Notes under the pieces: generated by a model
The model's input: only the letters and a program-made list of their open reading frames with translations
What the model was told of the DNA's origin: nothing
Database searches by the model: none
Program-made: the position numbers and the translations under genes
Source of the DNA: WLMZ01 sp037139095
Lineage (GTDB): Bacteria; Actinomycetota; Acidimicrobiia; Acidimicrobiales; Ilumatobacteraceae
Assembly: GCA_037139095.1 (NCBI GenBank)
Contig: JBAXHD010000020.1
Coordinates: 1-43,063, forward strand
Direction of reading: 5' to 3'
Length of the DNA: 43,063 bases
Shown: in pieces, positions 23,652 to 30,889 of the stretch
Numbering within the stretch: position 1 is the first letter of the stretch
How the letters are laid out: every line of letters starts with the position of its first letter

Positions 23652-24506
23652 GTGCCGGATAACGGCATCATCGAGAACGTGAACGAGCCCGTCGCTATGC
23701 GGCGGGCTCGTTTCGTTGTCGCGTACGACGGCGCAGGATTTCATGGCTTTGCACTGAACCCCCATGTCGACACGGTGGTGGGCGTGCTCACTGAAGCGAT
23801 GTCGCTAATTACGCGTCACGATGTTGAGCTCGTTGGCGCTGGCCGAACTGATGCTGGTGTGCATGCATGGGGTCAGGTGATCAGCTGCGATCTCCCCGGT
23901 AACACGGTGCTGAGCAACCTTGTGCATCGAGTCAATCGCATGTGCGGCCCTCGGGTTGTGTTGCGCAGCGCCGACTGGGTGCCGCACGATTTCAACGCGC
24001 GCTTCAGTGCTCAGTGGCGGCATTATCGCTACACCATCTACAACGGGTCGACAGCGAATCCGTTCTTGACCGATCGAGCGTGGCACGTGACGCGCCCACT
24101 GTTGCTACCCACGATGCAGCTCGCATGCGATCCGCTGATTGGCGAACATGACTTCACGTCGTTTTGTCGCAAACCGCAAGTGGCTGATGGGCAGGTCGAG
24201 CGGTCGCTGCGTCGCCGCGTGATGTTGGCCAATATCTCTGACGTGACAGCCACCACCGACGCGGTAGGACCCAACGCTGGTGAGGCACGTGTGTTCCGCT
24301 TCGAGATTCGAGCAAATGCGTTTTGTCATCAGATGGTGCGCTCAATTGTTGGCGCTTTGGTCGACGTCGGCCTCGGCCGAATGCATGCCGGCGAGATGCG
24401 CGCGTTGATGCAGGGCCGCGATCGACAAGCCGCCCCTGAGATTGCGCCAGCGCGTGGTCTGGTGTTGTGGCAAGTGGGCTATCCCGACACCGTGACTGAG
24501 GGTTAG
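23652..24506 (+). CDS. truA: tRNA pseudouridine synthase A
   Basis: A TruA of 284 residues from GTG 23652. It modifies uridines 38-40 in the tRNA anticodon arm. The catalytic Asp is in GAGRTDAGVHAWGQ, and the family end ANAFCHQMVRSIVGALVDVG is present. The start is uncertain: GTG 23652, GTG 23679 and ATG 23697 are all in frame, none with a good Shine-Dalgarno sequence, and the family core (RFVVAYDG) begins just after ATG 23697. I chose GTG 23652 because it lies 4 bp after rplQ. A 14-bp hairpin covers the region and has ATG 23697 at its loop. The stop overlaps that of a small minus-strand gene. Confidence 0.88.
   Translation: MPDNGIIENVNEPVAMRRARFVVAYDGAGFHGFALNPHVDTVVGVLTEAMSLITRHDVELVGAGRTDAGVHAWGQVISCDLPGNTVLSNLVHRVNRMCGPRVVLRSADWVPHDFNARFSAQWRHYRYTIYNGSTANPFLTDRAWHVTRPLLLPTMQLACDPLIGEHDFTSFCRKPQVADGQVERSLRRRVMLANISDVTATTDAVGPNAGEARVFRFEIRANAFCHQMVRSIVGALVDVGLGRMHAGEMRALMQGRDRQAAPEIAPARGLVLWQVGYPDTVTEG
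23682..23712 (+). terminator. Terminator-like hairpin at the start of truA
   Basis: AACGAGCCCGTCGC pairs with GCGGCGGGCTCGTT over 14 bp (one U-G pair) around a three-base TAT loop, then TCGTTGTC follows. It resembles an intrinsic terminator closing the rplQ transcript, but it lies within the truA frame, and the candidate ATG 23697 sits at the loop. It could attenuate or control truA; the weak T tract makes full termination doubtful. Confidence 0.5.
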
Positions 24507-24649
24507 CGTTTGCGATAGCGCCGAACGTAATCACGTAGCCCGAACCCCGCTGCAACGAGCATCACCACGCCGATCGCGCCAAGCAGCACACGCGATGCCG
24601 CGTCATTGGTAGTAGAGGCAACAAATAGCACCGTTGTAGTTCTTGCCAT
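24503..24649 (-). CDS. Small single-pass membrane protein, unknown
   Basis: A 48-residue protein that I do not recognise. After MARTTTVLFVASTTNDAAS comes a hydrophobic segment at about 21-38 (VLLGAIGVVMLVAAGFGL) and a basic tail RDYVRRYRKR, so by the positive-inside rule the C-terminus should be cytoplasmic. The evidence for a real gene is a strong ribosome-binding site, GGAGG at 5 nt before the ATG, and a compact fit: its TAA overlaps the truA TAG. It is divergent from rplM. The hydrophobic stretch could be a chance product of a GC-rich frame, so I stay cautious. Confidence 0.6.
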   Translation of the reverse strand: MARTTTVLFVASTTNDAASRVLLGAIGVVMLVAAGFGLRDYVRRYRKR

Positions 24650-24738
24650 GCAATCCTCCAAAGATGGCCGACATGCGTGAGATGAGTGACTTCGGCTGAG
24701 TTGGCGCCGAAAAGGTCGCGAATTCGCGGCCGATCTGA

Positions 24739-24768
24739 TTGCCGATTCGACAACTCCGCCCCTATCCT
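24739..24768 (+). promoter_or_regulatory. Candidate promoter of rplM-rpsI-glmM
   Basis: TTGCCG (24739-24744) and TATCCT (24763-24768) are 18 bp apart, about 50 bp before the rplM start. Both boxes are imperfect. A promoter is expected here because truA and the small minus-strand gene close off the preceding operon. Confidence 0.35.
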
Positions 24769-24818
24769 TGTTGGGTTCCCTGTGGCTGCCGGTCGGCGCC
24801 CGGTTGAAAGAAGTTCTT

Positions 24819-25268
24819 ATGATGCGTACATACAGTCCCAAAGCAAGTGAAATCACCGCAGCCTGGCATGTCATTGATGCCGAAGGCTTGGTGCTTGGTC
24901 GCATGTGCACCGAGGCAGCACGCGTGCTGCGCGGTAAGCACAAGCCAACCTTCGCCCCACACATTGACACAGGTGACCACGTCATCATCGTCAATGCGGC
25001 CAAGATTGTGCTCACCTCGAACAAGGCAGAGCTCAAAGGTGTGCACCGCTACAGCGGTTACCCAGGCGGCCTCAAGACTGAGACGTATGCCAACTTCATG
25101 TCGCGCAAGCCCGAAGAGGCAATCCGCAACAGCATTCGTGGCATGCTGCCAAAGGGCCCACTTGGTCGGCAGATGATCAAGAAGCTCAAGGTGTACGGCG
25201 GCGCCGAGCACCCACACGCAGCACAGATGCCAGTCGTATTTGATCTTTCAGCGGCCAAGTCGCGCTAA
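24819..25268 (+). CDS. rplM: 50S ribosomal protein L13
   Basis: An L13 of 149 residues (148 from the second of two consecutive ATG codons, 24822). The opening MRTYSPKASEITAAWHVIDA and the segments GRMCTEAARVLRGKHKP, HRYSGYPGGLK and GMLPKGPLGRQM are typical. L13 is an early 50S assembly protein. The purine-rich GAAAGAAG lies 5 nt before the first ATG. It is followed by rpsI after 23 bp, the usual pairing. Confidence 0.95.
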   Translation: MMRTYSPKASEITAAWHVIDAEGLVLGRMCTEAARVLRGKHKPTFAPHIDTGDHVIIVNAAKIVLTSNKAELKGVHRYSGYPGGLKTETYANFMSRKPEEAIRNSIRGMLPKGPLGRQMIKKLKVYGGAEHPHAAQMPVVFDLSAAKSR

Positions 25269-25291
25269 GTATTCGGAGAATGTGAATCACC

Positions 25292-25687
25292 ATGGGCACC
25301 AAGCCGCTGACTCAAACAACTGGCCGTCGTAAAGAATCTGTCGCTCGGGTGCGCTTGCGCCCCGGTACCGGCATCGTCACCGTGAACGGCCGTAGTTTCG
25401 AGAACTACTTCCCAACGGCGATGGCTCGTATGACCGTGAGCGAACCGCTCCGGCTCACGAACACCGAAGAGGCGTTCGATATCGATGCAACCATCCATGG
25501 TGGCGGCATCAGCGGCCAAGCCGGCGCTTTGCGCATGGGCATTGCTCGTTCGTTGATTGAACTCGATCCTGAGCAGCGCGCAGCGCTGAAGAAGGCCGGC
25601 CTGCTGACCCGTGACTCACGTCGCAAGGAAAGCAAGAAGTACGGTCTCAAGAAGGCCCGTAAGGCTCCTCAGTACACCAAGCGCTGA
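25292..25687 (+). CDS. rpsI: 30S ribosomal protein S9
   Basis: A 131-residue S9 with TTGRRKESVARVRLRPGTG, HGGGISGQAGALRMGIARSL and the family's C-terminal tail KKARKAPQYTKR, whose last Lys-Arg reaches the P-site tRNA. It ends one base before the probable start of glmM, so both are likely translated from one mRNA. Confidence 0.96.
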   Translation: MGTKPLTQTTGRRKESVARVRLRPGTGIVTVNGRSFENYFPTAMARMTVSEPLRLTNTEEAFDIDATIHGGGISGQAGALRMGIARSLIELDPEQRAALKKAGLLTRDSRRKESKKYGLKKARKAPQYTKR

Positions 25688-25688
25688 T

Positions 25689-27011
25689 TTGCTTCGCTTC
25701 GGCACCGATGGTGTGCGCGGCGTTGCGCTCACCGAACTGACCACCGACTATGTGCAGGCCCTTGGCATTGCCGCGGCTCGGGTGCTCGACGGTGAGACAT
25801 GGCTTATTGGCCGCGACACCCGTGAGTCTGGCGAGGCTTTCGAATCTGCACTAACCGAGGGCTTGCACTCGCAGGCTCAGACGGTGCAATCGTGCGGAGT
25901 GTTACCAACCCCTGCGTTGGCATTTCTTTCGGCGAGCCGCGGCATGCCCGCAGCGATGATCACGGCATCACATAATCCGTATTCGGATAATGGCGTCAAG
26001 ATCTTTGCTGCCGGCGGGCTGAAGCTCACTGACGATGTTGAGGCGTCGATCGAGGCCAGCCTTGAAGCCGTGTTTGCCGGTGGCCCACGTGCATCGTCGT
26101 TCAACGAGACAGCCGATGTGGTTGTCGATGCAGTTACCGAATATGTGGAACACGTTGTGTCGCTGTTTCCGGCCGACTGCCTTGCAGGCGTGCGAGTGGT
26201 GCTCGATTGTGCCAATGGCGCGATGAGTGTCGCTGGGCCGGCAGCGGTTGCCGCGCTCGGCGCCGAGGTCATCGTGATGCACGCCACGCCCAACGGTACG
26301 AACATCAATGCCGAATGCGGAGCAACACATCCCGACTCGCTGGTGGGCGCGGTGCTTGAGCATGGCGCCGCCGCAGGCCTTGCCTTCGACGGCGATGGCG
26401 ATCGCGTGATTGCTGTAGACAACGAAGGACACATCGTCGACGGCGACAGACTCATTGCGCTTGCGGCGCTGCAATTGCAGGCCGAGGGCCGACTCAGTGG
26501 CAATGCCGTAGTGGTTACGGTGATGAGCAATCTTGGGTTTCATCGCGCGATGCAAGCAGCCGGAATCACGGTGGTGGCCACGGCGGTAGGTGACCGCTAT
26601 GTGCTCGAGGCGCTCGATGCTGGCGGTTACGCAATTGGCGGCGAGCAGAGTGGGCATGTCATCTATCGAGATCTGGCTACCACCGGCGATGGCCTGCTTG
26701 CGGGCCTACGGCTGCTGCACCACACACACTCTTCTCAACGTTCGCTGGCCGAGATGTCGCGTGATGTGATGACAGCGTTCCCTCAAGTGCTCGTGAACGT
26801 GCGGGTGTCCGATCGTCATCCCGATATCGCTGTGGAGCTCGCCGACGAGTTGGCGCAAAGCGAGGCTGCGCTTGGCGGCGAGGGCCGAGTGCTGTTGCGG
26901 GCAAGTGGCACCGAACCGCTGGTGCGAGTAATGGTTGAGGCTGCTACCGATGACGTGGCGCACGATGTCGCCAATGGATTGGCCGATATCGTGCGGGCCC
27001 GTTTCAGCTGA
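25689..27011 (+). CDS. glmM: Phosphoglucosamine mutase
   Basis: A 440-residue enzyme converting glucosamine-6-phosphate to glucosamine-1-phosphate for peptidoglycan precursors. It starts MLRFGTDGVRG; the phosphoserine loop is TASHNP with Ser94, the metal loop DGDGDR at 234-239, the sugar loop GEQSGH further on, and the phosphate-binding RASGTEPLVRV near the end. The start is taken as TTG 25689, one nucleotide after the rpsI stop: it gives exactly the family N-terminus, and upstream codons lie inside rpsI. There is no Shine-Dalgarno sequence, so translation probably depends on ribosomes leaving rpsI. Its product's substrate is made by the next gene. Confidence 0.93.
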   Translation: MLRFGTDGVRGVALTELTTDYVQALGIAAARVLDGETWLIGRDTRESGEAFESALTEGLHSQAQTVQSCGVLPTPALAFLSASRGMPAAMITASHNPYSDNGVKIFAAGGLKLTDDVEASIEASLEAVFAGGPRASSFNETADVVVDAVTEYVEHVVSLFPADCLAGVRVVLDCANGAMSVAGPAAVAALGAEVIVMHATPNGTNINAECGATHPDSLVGAVLEHGAAAGLAFDGDGDRVIAVDNEGHIVDGDRLIALAALQLQAEGRLSGNAVVVTVMSNLGFHRAMQAAGITVVATAVGDRYVLEALDAGGYAIGGEQSGHVIYRDLATTGDGLLAGLRLLHHTHSSQRSLAEMSRDVMTAFPQVLVNVRVSDRHPDIAVELADELAQSEAALGGEGRVLLRASGTEPLVRVMVEAATDDVAHDVANGLADIVRARFS

Positions 27012-27050
27012 ACGCATTGCCAACGAAGATTTACGGGTAGCTCAGCGCTG

Positions 27051-27056
27051 TAACCT
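27051..27056 (+). promoter_or_regulatory. Candidate -10 box of glmS (leaderless)
   Basis: TAACCT is followed by 7 nt and the ATG at 27064, in the 52-bp gap after glmM. This would give glmS-acpS its own leaderless transcript. No glmS ribozyme is seen, and the space is too short for one. Confidence 0.45.
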
Positions 27057-27063
27057 GCAGGCC

Positions 27064-30000
27064 ATGTGCGGGATCATTGCGATTTTGAGCAAGCCGACCA
27101 CGCGATTGGTGCCAACGTCTGCCAGCATCATCGCTGCGCTCGACCAGGCGCTCGGCCTGAGTCCAAGTACTGCGGCAATGGCCGATGCCTGTGTTGCCCT
27201 CGATCAGACGCTGCGCGGTGTTGCTGGGGCTCAGGCCCTGGTGGGTCGTCACGAATTGGCTGCGAGCATCATCGCCCGCGTCGACCAGCTCGAGGCAGCG
27301 TTGGTCGACGCAGAGTTGGCGCTTGAGCTTGGCACTGATCTCACACCCGATGTGGTTGAAGCCACCAACGTTGTCATCGGCCGTTTGCGCGATGCCCTCT
27401 GGTCAATTCGTAACGATCGGCTGCGCGCTGCGCGCGCGGTTGGCGAACTCGCGGGCCGCGACGCTGCGCCCGCGGCAGTGGCTGCATACTTCGCAGTGCA
27501 GCAGGCGTTCTCGGCGCTCGATCGACTTGAGGTGCGCGGTCGCGATTCGGCCGGTGTACATCTGTTCGTGTGGGGTCACAACCTGTCAGTCGATGATCCC
27601 GCTGTGCGCAGCTTGCTGGCCGGGCGCAACGACAATTCGTTGTTCACCGGTGGCTCGGTGCGCGTTGCCGGTCAATGTTTGAGCTTCGTGTACAAAGCCG
27701 CCGCTGAGATCGGTGAGCTTGGCGACAACACTCGTGCATTGCGGGCAGCAGTGATGGGCGACGACCTGTTGCGCCTGGCGCTGTCATCGCCGACAGCGCG
27801 ACTCAACGTGTTGGGTCATACGCGCTGGGCGAGCGTGGGAATTATCAGTGAGCCAAACTGCCATCCGCTGAACAGTGATGAACTCGAAGCGGGCTACGAG
27901 TCGGGCCCCTATTTGGTAGCGGCGTTGAATGGCGATGTCGATAACCATGCCGACCTGAAGATCGAGCACAACCTTCGAATCGCTGGGCCCATCACCACCG
28001 ATGCCAAGGTGATTCCGGCGTTGGTCTCACGTTTCTCGGCCTCGTCGAACGGCGATGTTGTTGAAGCGTTCCGACGTACGGTGGCCAGCTTTGAGGGCAG
28101 TGTTGCCATCGGCGCGGCCAGCGCCGACGATCCGGAGCAGATGTTGTTTGCCGTGCGCGGAAGCGGTCAGGGGCTATATGTGGGCCTTGCCGACGATGCG
28201 TTTATCGTTGCCAGCGAACCGTACGGCGTGGTCGAAGAGACAAGTCGTTACGTGCGCATGGATGGCGAGACCCCGAGCGATCCAGATCAGCCCGAAAGCC
28301 GCGGTCAGGTGTTCGCATTGTCGGCGTCTCACGCTGGCGAACTCGAGGGCATCCGCCGTTTGTCATATAACGGCACCGAGTTGCCGCTGACGCAGCGCGA
28401 CGTTGTTGTGGCCGAGGTAACCACGCGTGACATCGACCGTGGCGACGCTCCGCACTTCTTGCTGAAGGAAATCACCGAAGCCCCCGAGAGTTTCCGCAAG
28501 ACCTTGCGCGGCAAGATCGTCGAGCGCGACGGCATCTTGCGCGCTGTCGTTGGGGCTCGATCTCTGCCGCCGTTTATTGCTGAGCGTCTGGCCACCGGAG
28601 CCATCCGCCGTGTGCTTGTGATTGGTCAGGGCACCGCTGCAATTGCCGGGCGCAGCATGGCGGCAACCCTCGCCACGCTGACCGAGGGCGGCATTGATGT
28701 AGACCCAGTGGTCGCTACTGAACTGAGTGGTTTTGGTATGCGCCTCGACATGAGCGACACGCTTGTGGTGGCGGTGAGCCAAAGCGGTACCACCACCGAC
28801 ACCAATCGCACGGTCGATCTCGTGCGCGGTCGCGGGGCATGTGTCATTGGCATCGTGAATCGTCGCAACAGCGATCTCACCGACAAGGCCGATGGCGTGT
28901 TGTACACATCCGACGGTCGCGATGTTGAAATGAGCGTTGCTTCAACGAAGGCCTTCTACGCACAGGTCGCTGCCGGTGCTTTGCTGGCCTGTGCCATCAG
29001 CGAGGCCGCAGGTCTTGGTTCGGCGCAACGCAGGCATCAGTTGCTCTCGTCGCTGCGTGAGATTCCTGATGCGCTTGTGTCGGTGCTTGCGTTGCGCGAC
29101 CAGATTGGTGAAGCCGCGCGTCGGTTCGCCCCGCAGCGCCGCTATTGGACAGTGGTCGGTAACGGCGCAAATGCCGTGGCTGCGCAAGAAGTGCGCATCA
29201 AGCTCAGCGAGCTCTGTTACAAGAGCATCGCCTGCGATGTCACCGAAGACAAGAAGCACATCGACCTCTCGTGTGAGCCGCTCATCATCGTTTGCGCTGC
29301 AGGTTTGGTGGGCGGCACGGCCGACGATGTCGCCAAAGAAGTGGCCATCTTCCGCGCTCACAAGGCCCTGCCGATTGTGATTGCCACCGAAGGCGACAAG
29401 CGCTTTTCTGCTGCCGCTCAAGTGATCGGCGTGCCTGCCGTAGATGGCGCACTTGCCTTCATTTTGTCGGCGATGGTGGGCCACCTCTTTGGCTATGAGG
29501 CCGCGCTGGCAATCGACGCATCGGCTCGTCCGCTTCGCGAGGCGCGCGAGGTGATTGAGCGGGCGATCTCGACAACCGATGTTGGTGACGAAGTGATGCG
29601 GTTGGTGCGCAAAGAGCTTGAGCCAATCGCCGAACGGTTCTTCGTTGCGTTACGCGCAGGTTTGTACGACGGCCAGATGGAAGCGTCTACAGCTGTGCGG
29701 GTGGTGTCGATGTTGCGTGATGCACTCAGCGATGCGCCGCTTGAGTCGTATCACGCAGATACCGGCAAGGTGGGCACGCCCAGCGCGCTCATCGACGATC
29801 TCACTGCTGCGCTCACGCGTGCAATCGAAGAACTCACTCGGCCGATCGATGCAATCAAGCATCAGGCCAAGACCGTTACCGTCGGAATCAGTCGCAACGA
29901 CGAAGGTGTGCTCGACCGTCGCTTGGTGCAATCAGTACTCGCTCTCGGGGTTGGCCGAGATCGCTTGTCGTATCGATCGATGAAGGTGCTTGCCGATCTC

Positions 30001-30468
30001 GACCCAGCGGTTGCCGAAGTTATTGGCTTTACCCGTTACGGCATCGAGGGTGACCCTGACACCACCAGTGCAACGATCACGATCGTGGACCGCGGAGGCT
30101 TGTCGCGCGATGTCGCATCTCGTGTCGAGCGCAACCACTCGTTGGTCGGTACCAAGCGCCGCGTTGCCGCCGAGCGAGATGTGCTCGTAGCCCGGGGGCG
30201 CAGCGACGGCCGGACCGTGATCTTTGTGCCCGAACTCAAGGGTGCTCAGATCACCGGCATCACTTTGCTGCATGTGCGATTCCACGATCGCCTGCCGGCC
30301 CCAATTATGCGTGGGGTCTTGCAGGGCTACGACCGCCGATACAACCGCCTTGTCGACTGGGTGGCCGAAACCGAAGGCGGATTCAGCGACGATCTGCTTG
30401 GCGAGCTTCCGGTGGGCGATTTGCTGATCTTGCCCATCAGCGAGATGGCCGATCGTTGGCGTCGCTAG
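27064..30468 (+). CDS. glmS: Giant glutamine-fructose-6-phosphate aminotransferase (GlmS-like)
   Basis: A 1134-residue protein; usual GlmS has about 600-620. Read against E. coli GlmS: Cys2 (MCGIIAIL) is the glutaminase nucleophile, then a helical insertion at about 10-148, after which the glutaminase domain resumes (LDRLEVRGRDSAG; HTRWAS with Arg254; NGDVDNH with Asn289-Gly290; Asp313). The linker PHFLLKEITEAPESFRKTL is clear. SIS1 has SQSGTTTDT (572-580) and SVASTKAF (624-631). SIS2 keeps Lys713, Glu716 and His732, matching the isomerase residues. The C-tail lysine is Lys936 (HQAKTVTVG), displaced by about 110 extra residues, and about 190 more residues follow. So the enzyme is probably active in making glucosamine-6-phosphate. 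It lies between glmM and acpS. Confidence 0.88.
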   Translation: MCGIIAILSKPTTRLVPTSASIIAALDQALGLSPSTAAMADACVALDQTLRGVAGAQALVGRHELAASIIARVDQLEAALVDAELALELGTDLTPDVVEATNVVIGRLRDALWSIRNDRLRAARAVGELAGRDAAPAAVAAYFAVQQAFSALDRLEVRGRDSAGVHLFVWGHNLSVDDPAVRSLLAGRNDNSLFTGGSVRVAGQCLSFVYKAAAEIGELGDNTRALRAAVMGDDLLRLALSSPTARLNVLGHTRWASVGIISEPNCHPLNSDELEAGYESGPYLVAALNGDVDNHADLKIEHNLRIAGPITTDAKVIPALVSRFSASSNGDVVEAFRRTVASFEGSVAIGAASADDPEQMLFAVRGSGQGLYVGLADDAFIVASEPYGVVEETSRYVRMDGETPSDPDQPESRGQVFALSASHAGELEGIRRLSYNGTELPLTQRDVVVAEVTTRDIDRGDAPHFLLKEITEAPESFRKTLRGKIVERDGILRAVVGARSLPPFIAERLATGAIRRVLVIGQGTAAIAGRSMAATLATLTEGGIDVDPVVATELSGFGMRLDMSDTLVVAVSQSGTTTDTNRTVDLVRGRGACVIGIVNRRNSDLTDKADGVLYTSDGRDVEMSVASTKAFYAQVAAGALLACAISEAAGLGSAQRRHQLLSSLREIPDALVSVLALRDQIGEAARRFAPQRRYWTVVGNGANAVAAQEVRIKLSELCYKSIACDVTEDKKHIDLSCEPLIIVCAAGLVGGTADDVAKEVAIFRAHKALPIVIATEGDKRFSAAAQVIGVPAVDGALAFILSAMVGHLFGYEAALAIDASARPLREAREVIERAISTTDVGDEVMRLVRKELEPIAERFFVALRAGLYDGQMEASTAVRVVSMLRDALSDAPLESYHADTGKVGTPSALIDDLTAALTRAIEELTRPIDAIKHQAKTVTVGISRNDEGVLDRRLVQSVLALGVGRDRLSYRSMKVLADLDPAVAEVIGFTRYGIEGDPDTTSATITIVDRGGLSRDVASRVERNHSLVGTKRRVAAERDVLVARGRSDGRTVIFVPELKGAQITGITLLHVRFHDRLPAPIMRGVLQGYDRRYNRLVDWVAETEGGFSDDLLGELPVGDLLILPISEMADRWRR

Positions 30469-30471
30469 ATC

Positions 30472-30837
30472 ATGATTGGCATCGGAGTCGACGCCATTGA
30501 GATAGAGCGGTTTCGGCGTTCGCTGCAACGCACGCCAACTATGCGCGAACGATTGTTCACCGCCGACGAACTTGACTACGTGGCCTCAAAGGCTGACCCA
30601 GTGCCATCGCTCGCGGTTCGCTTTGCTGCTCGAGAAGCAGTGATGAAGGCACTCGGTGTGGGGCTCGGCGCGTTTGGCTTCCACGACGTGTCGGTCACGC
30701 GTGCTGACTCGGGTGCGCCGTCGTTGCACGTCTCGGCGCGCGCCGCCGAATTGGCACGCGATGCAGGGGTCACGCGGTGGCACGTGTCGCTGACACACAG
30801 CGACCTCATCGCTATTGCTTACGTGATCGCCGAGTAG
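30472..30837 (+). CDS. acpS: Holo-[acyl-carrier-protein] synthase
   Basis: A 121-residue AcpS-type phosphopantetheinyl transferase that activates acyl carrier protein from CoA. Magnesium ligands are Asp7 in IGIGVDAIEIERF and Glu55 in RFAAREAVMKALG; the C-terminal WHVSLTHSDLIAIAYV is also typical. It begins 3 bp after glmS. A GCCGGC/GCCGGC hairpin with a six-base loop follows directly (30840-30857), without a T-run. In many Actinobacteria acpS is likewise followed by nnr. Confidence 0.93.
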   Translation: MIGIGVDAIEIERFRRSLQRTPTMRERLFTADELDYVASKADPVPSLAVRFAAREAVMKALGVGLGAFGFHDVSVTRADSGAPSLHVSARAAELARDAGVTRWHVSLTHSDLIAIAYVIAE

Positions 30838-30839
30838 GT

Positions 30840-30857
30840 GCCGGCAGCCTCGCCGGC
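30840..30857 (+). terminator. Weak hairpin after acpS
   Basis: GCCGGC-AGCCTC-GCCGGC forms a six-base-pair GC stem straight after the acpS stop. No T-run follows, so it may only slow polymerase. Confidence 0.25.
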
Positions 30858-30876
30858 GGTGAGGGCGTGTACTAGC

Positions 30877-30882
30877 TACGCT
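30877..30882 (+). promoter_or_regulatory. Candidate -10 box of the nnr operon (leaderless)
   Basis: TACGCT is 7 nt before the ATG at 30890. It lies in the 52-bp gap after acpS and would drive the nine-gene nnr-to-maf operon. No -35 is evident. Confidence 0.4.
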
Positions 30883-30889
30883 CAACGAC

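Noticed and set aside
27012..27063. Possible glmS ribozyme before glmS
   Set aside because: The gap is only 52 bp and has no pseudoknot-like structure; the glmS ribozyme needs well over 100 nt and is known mainly in Firmicutes.
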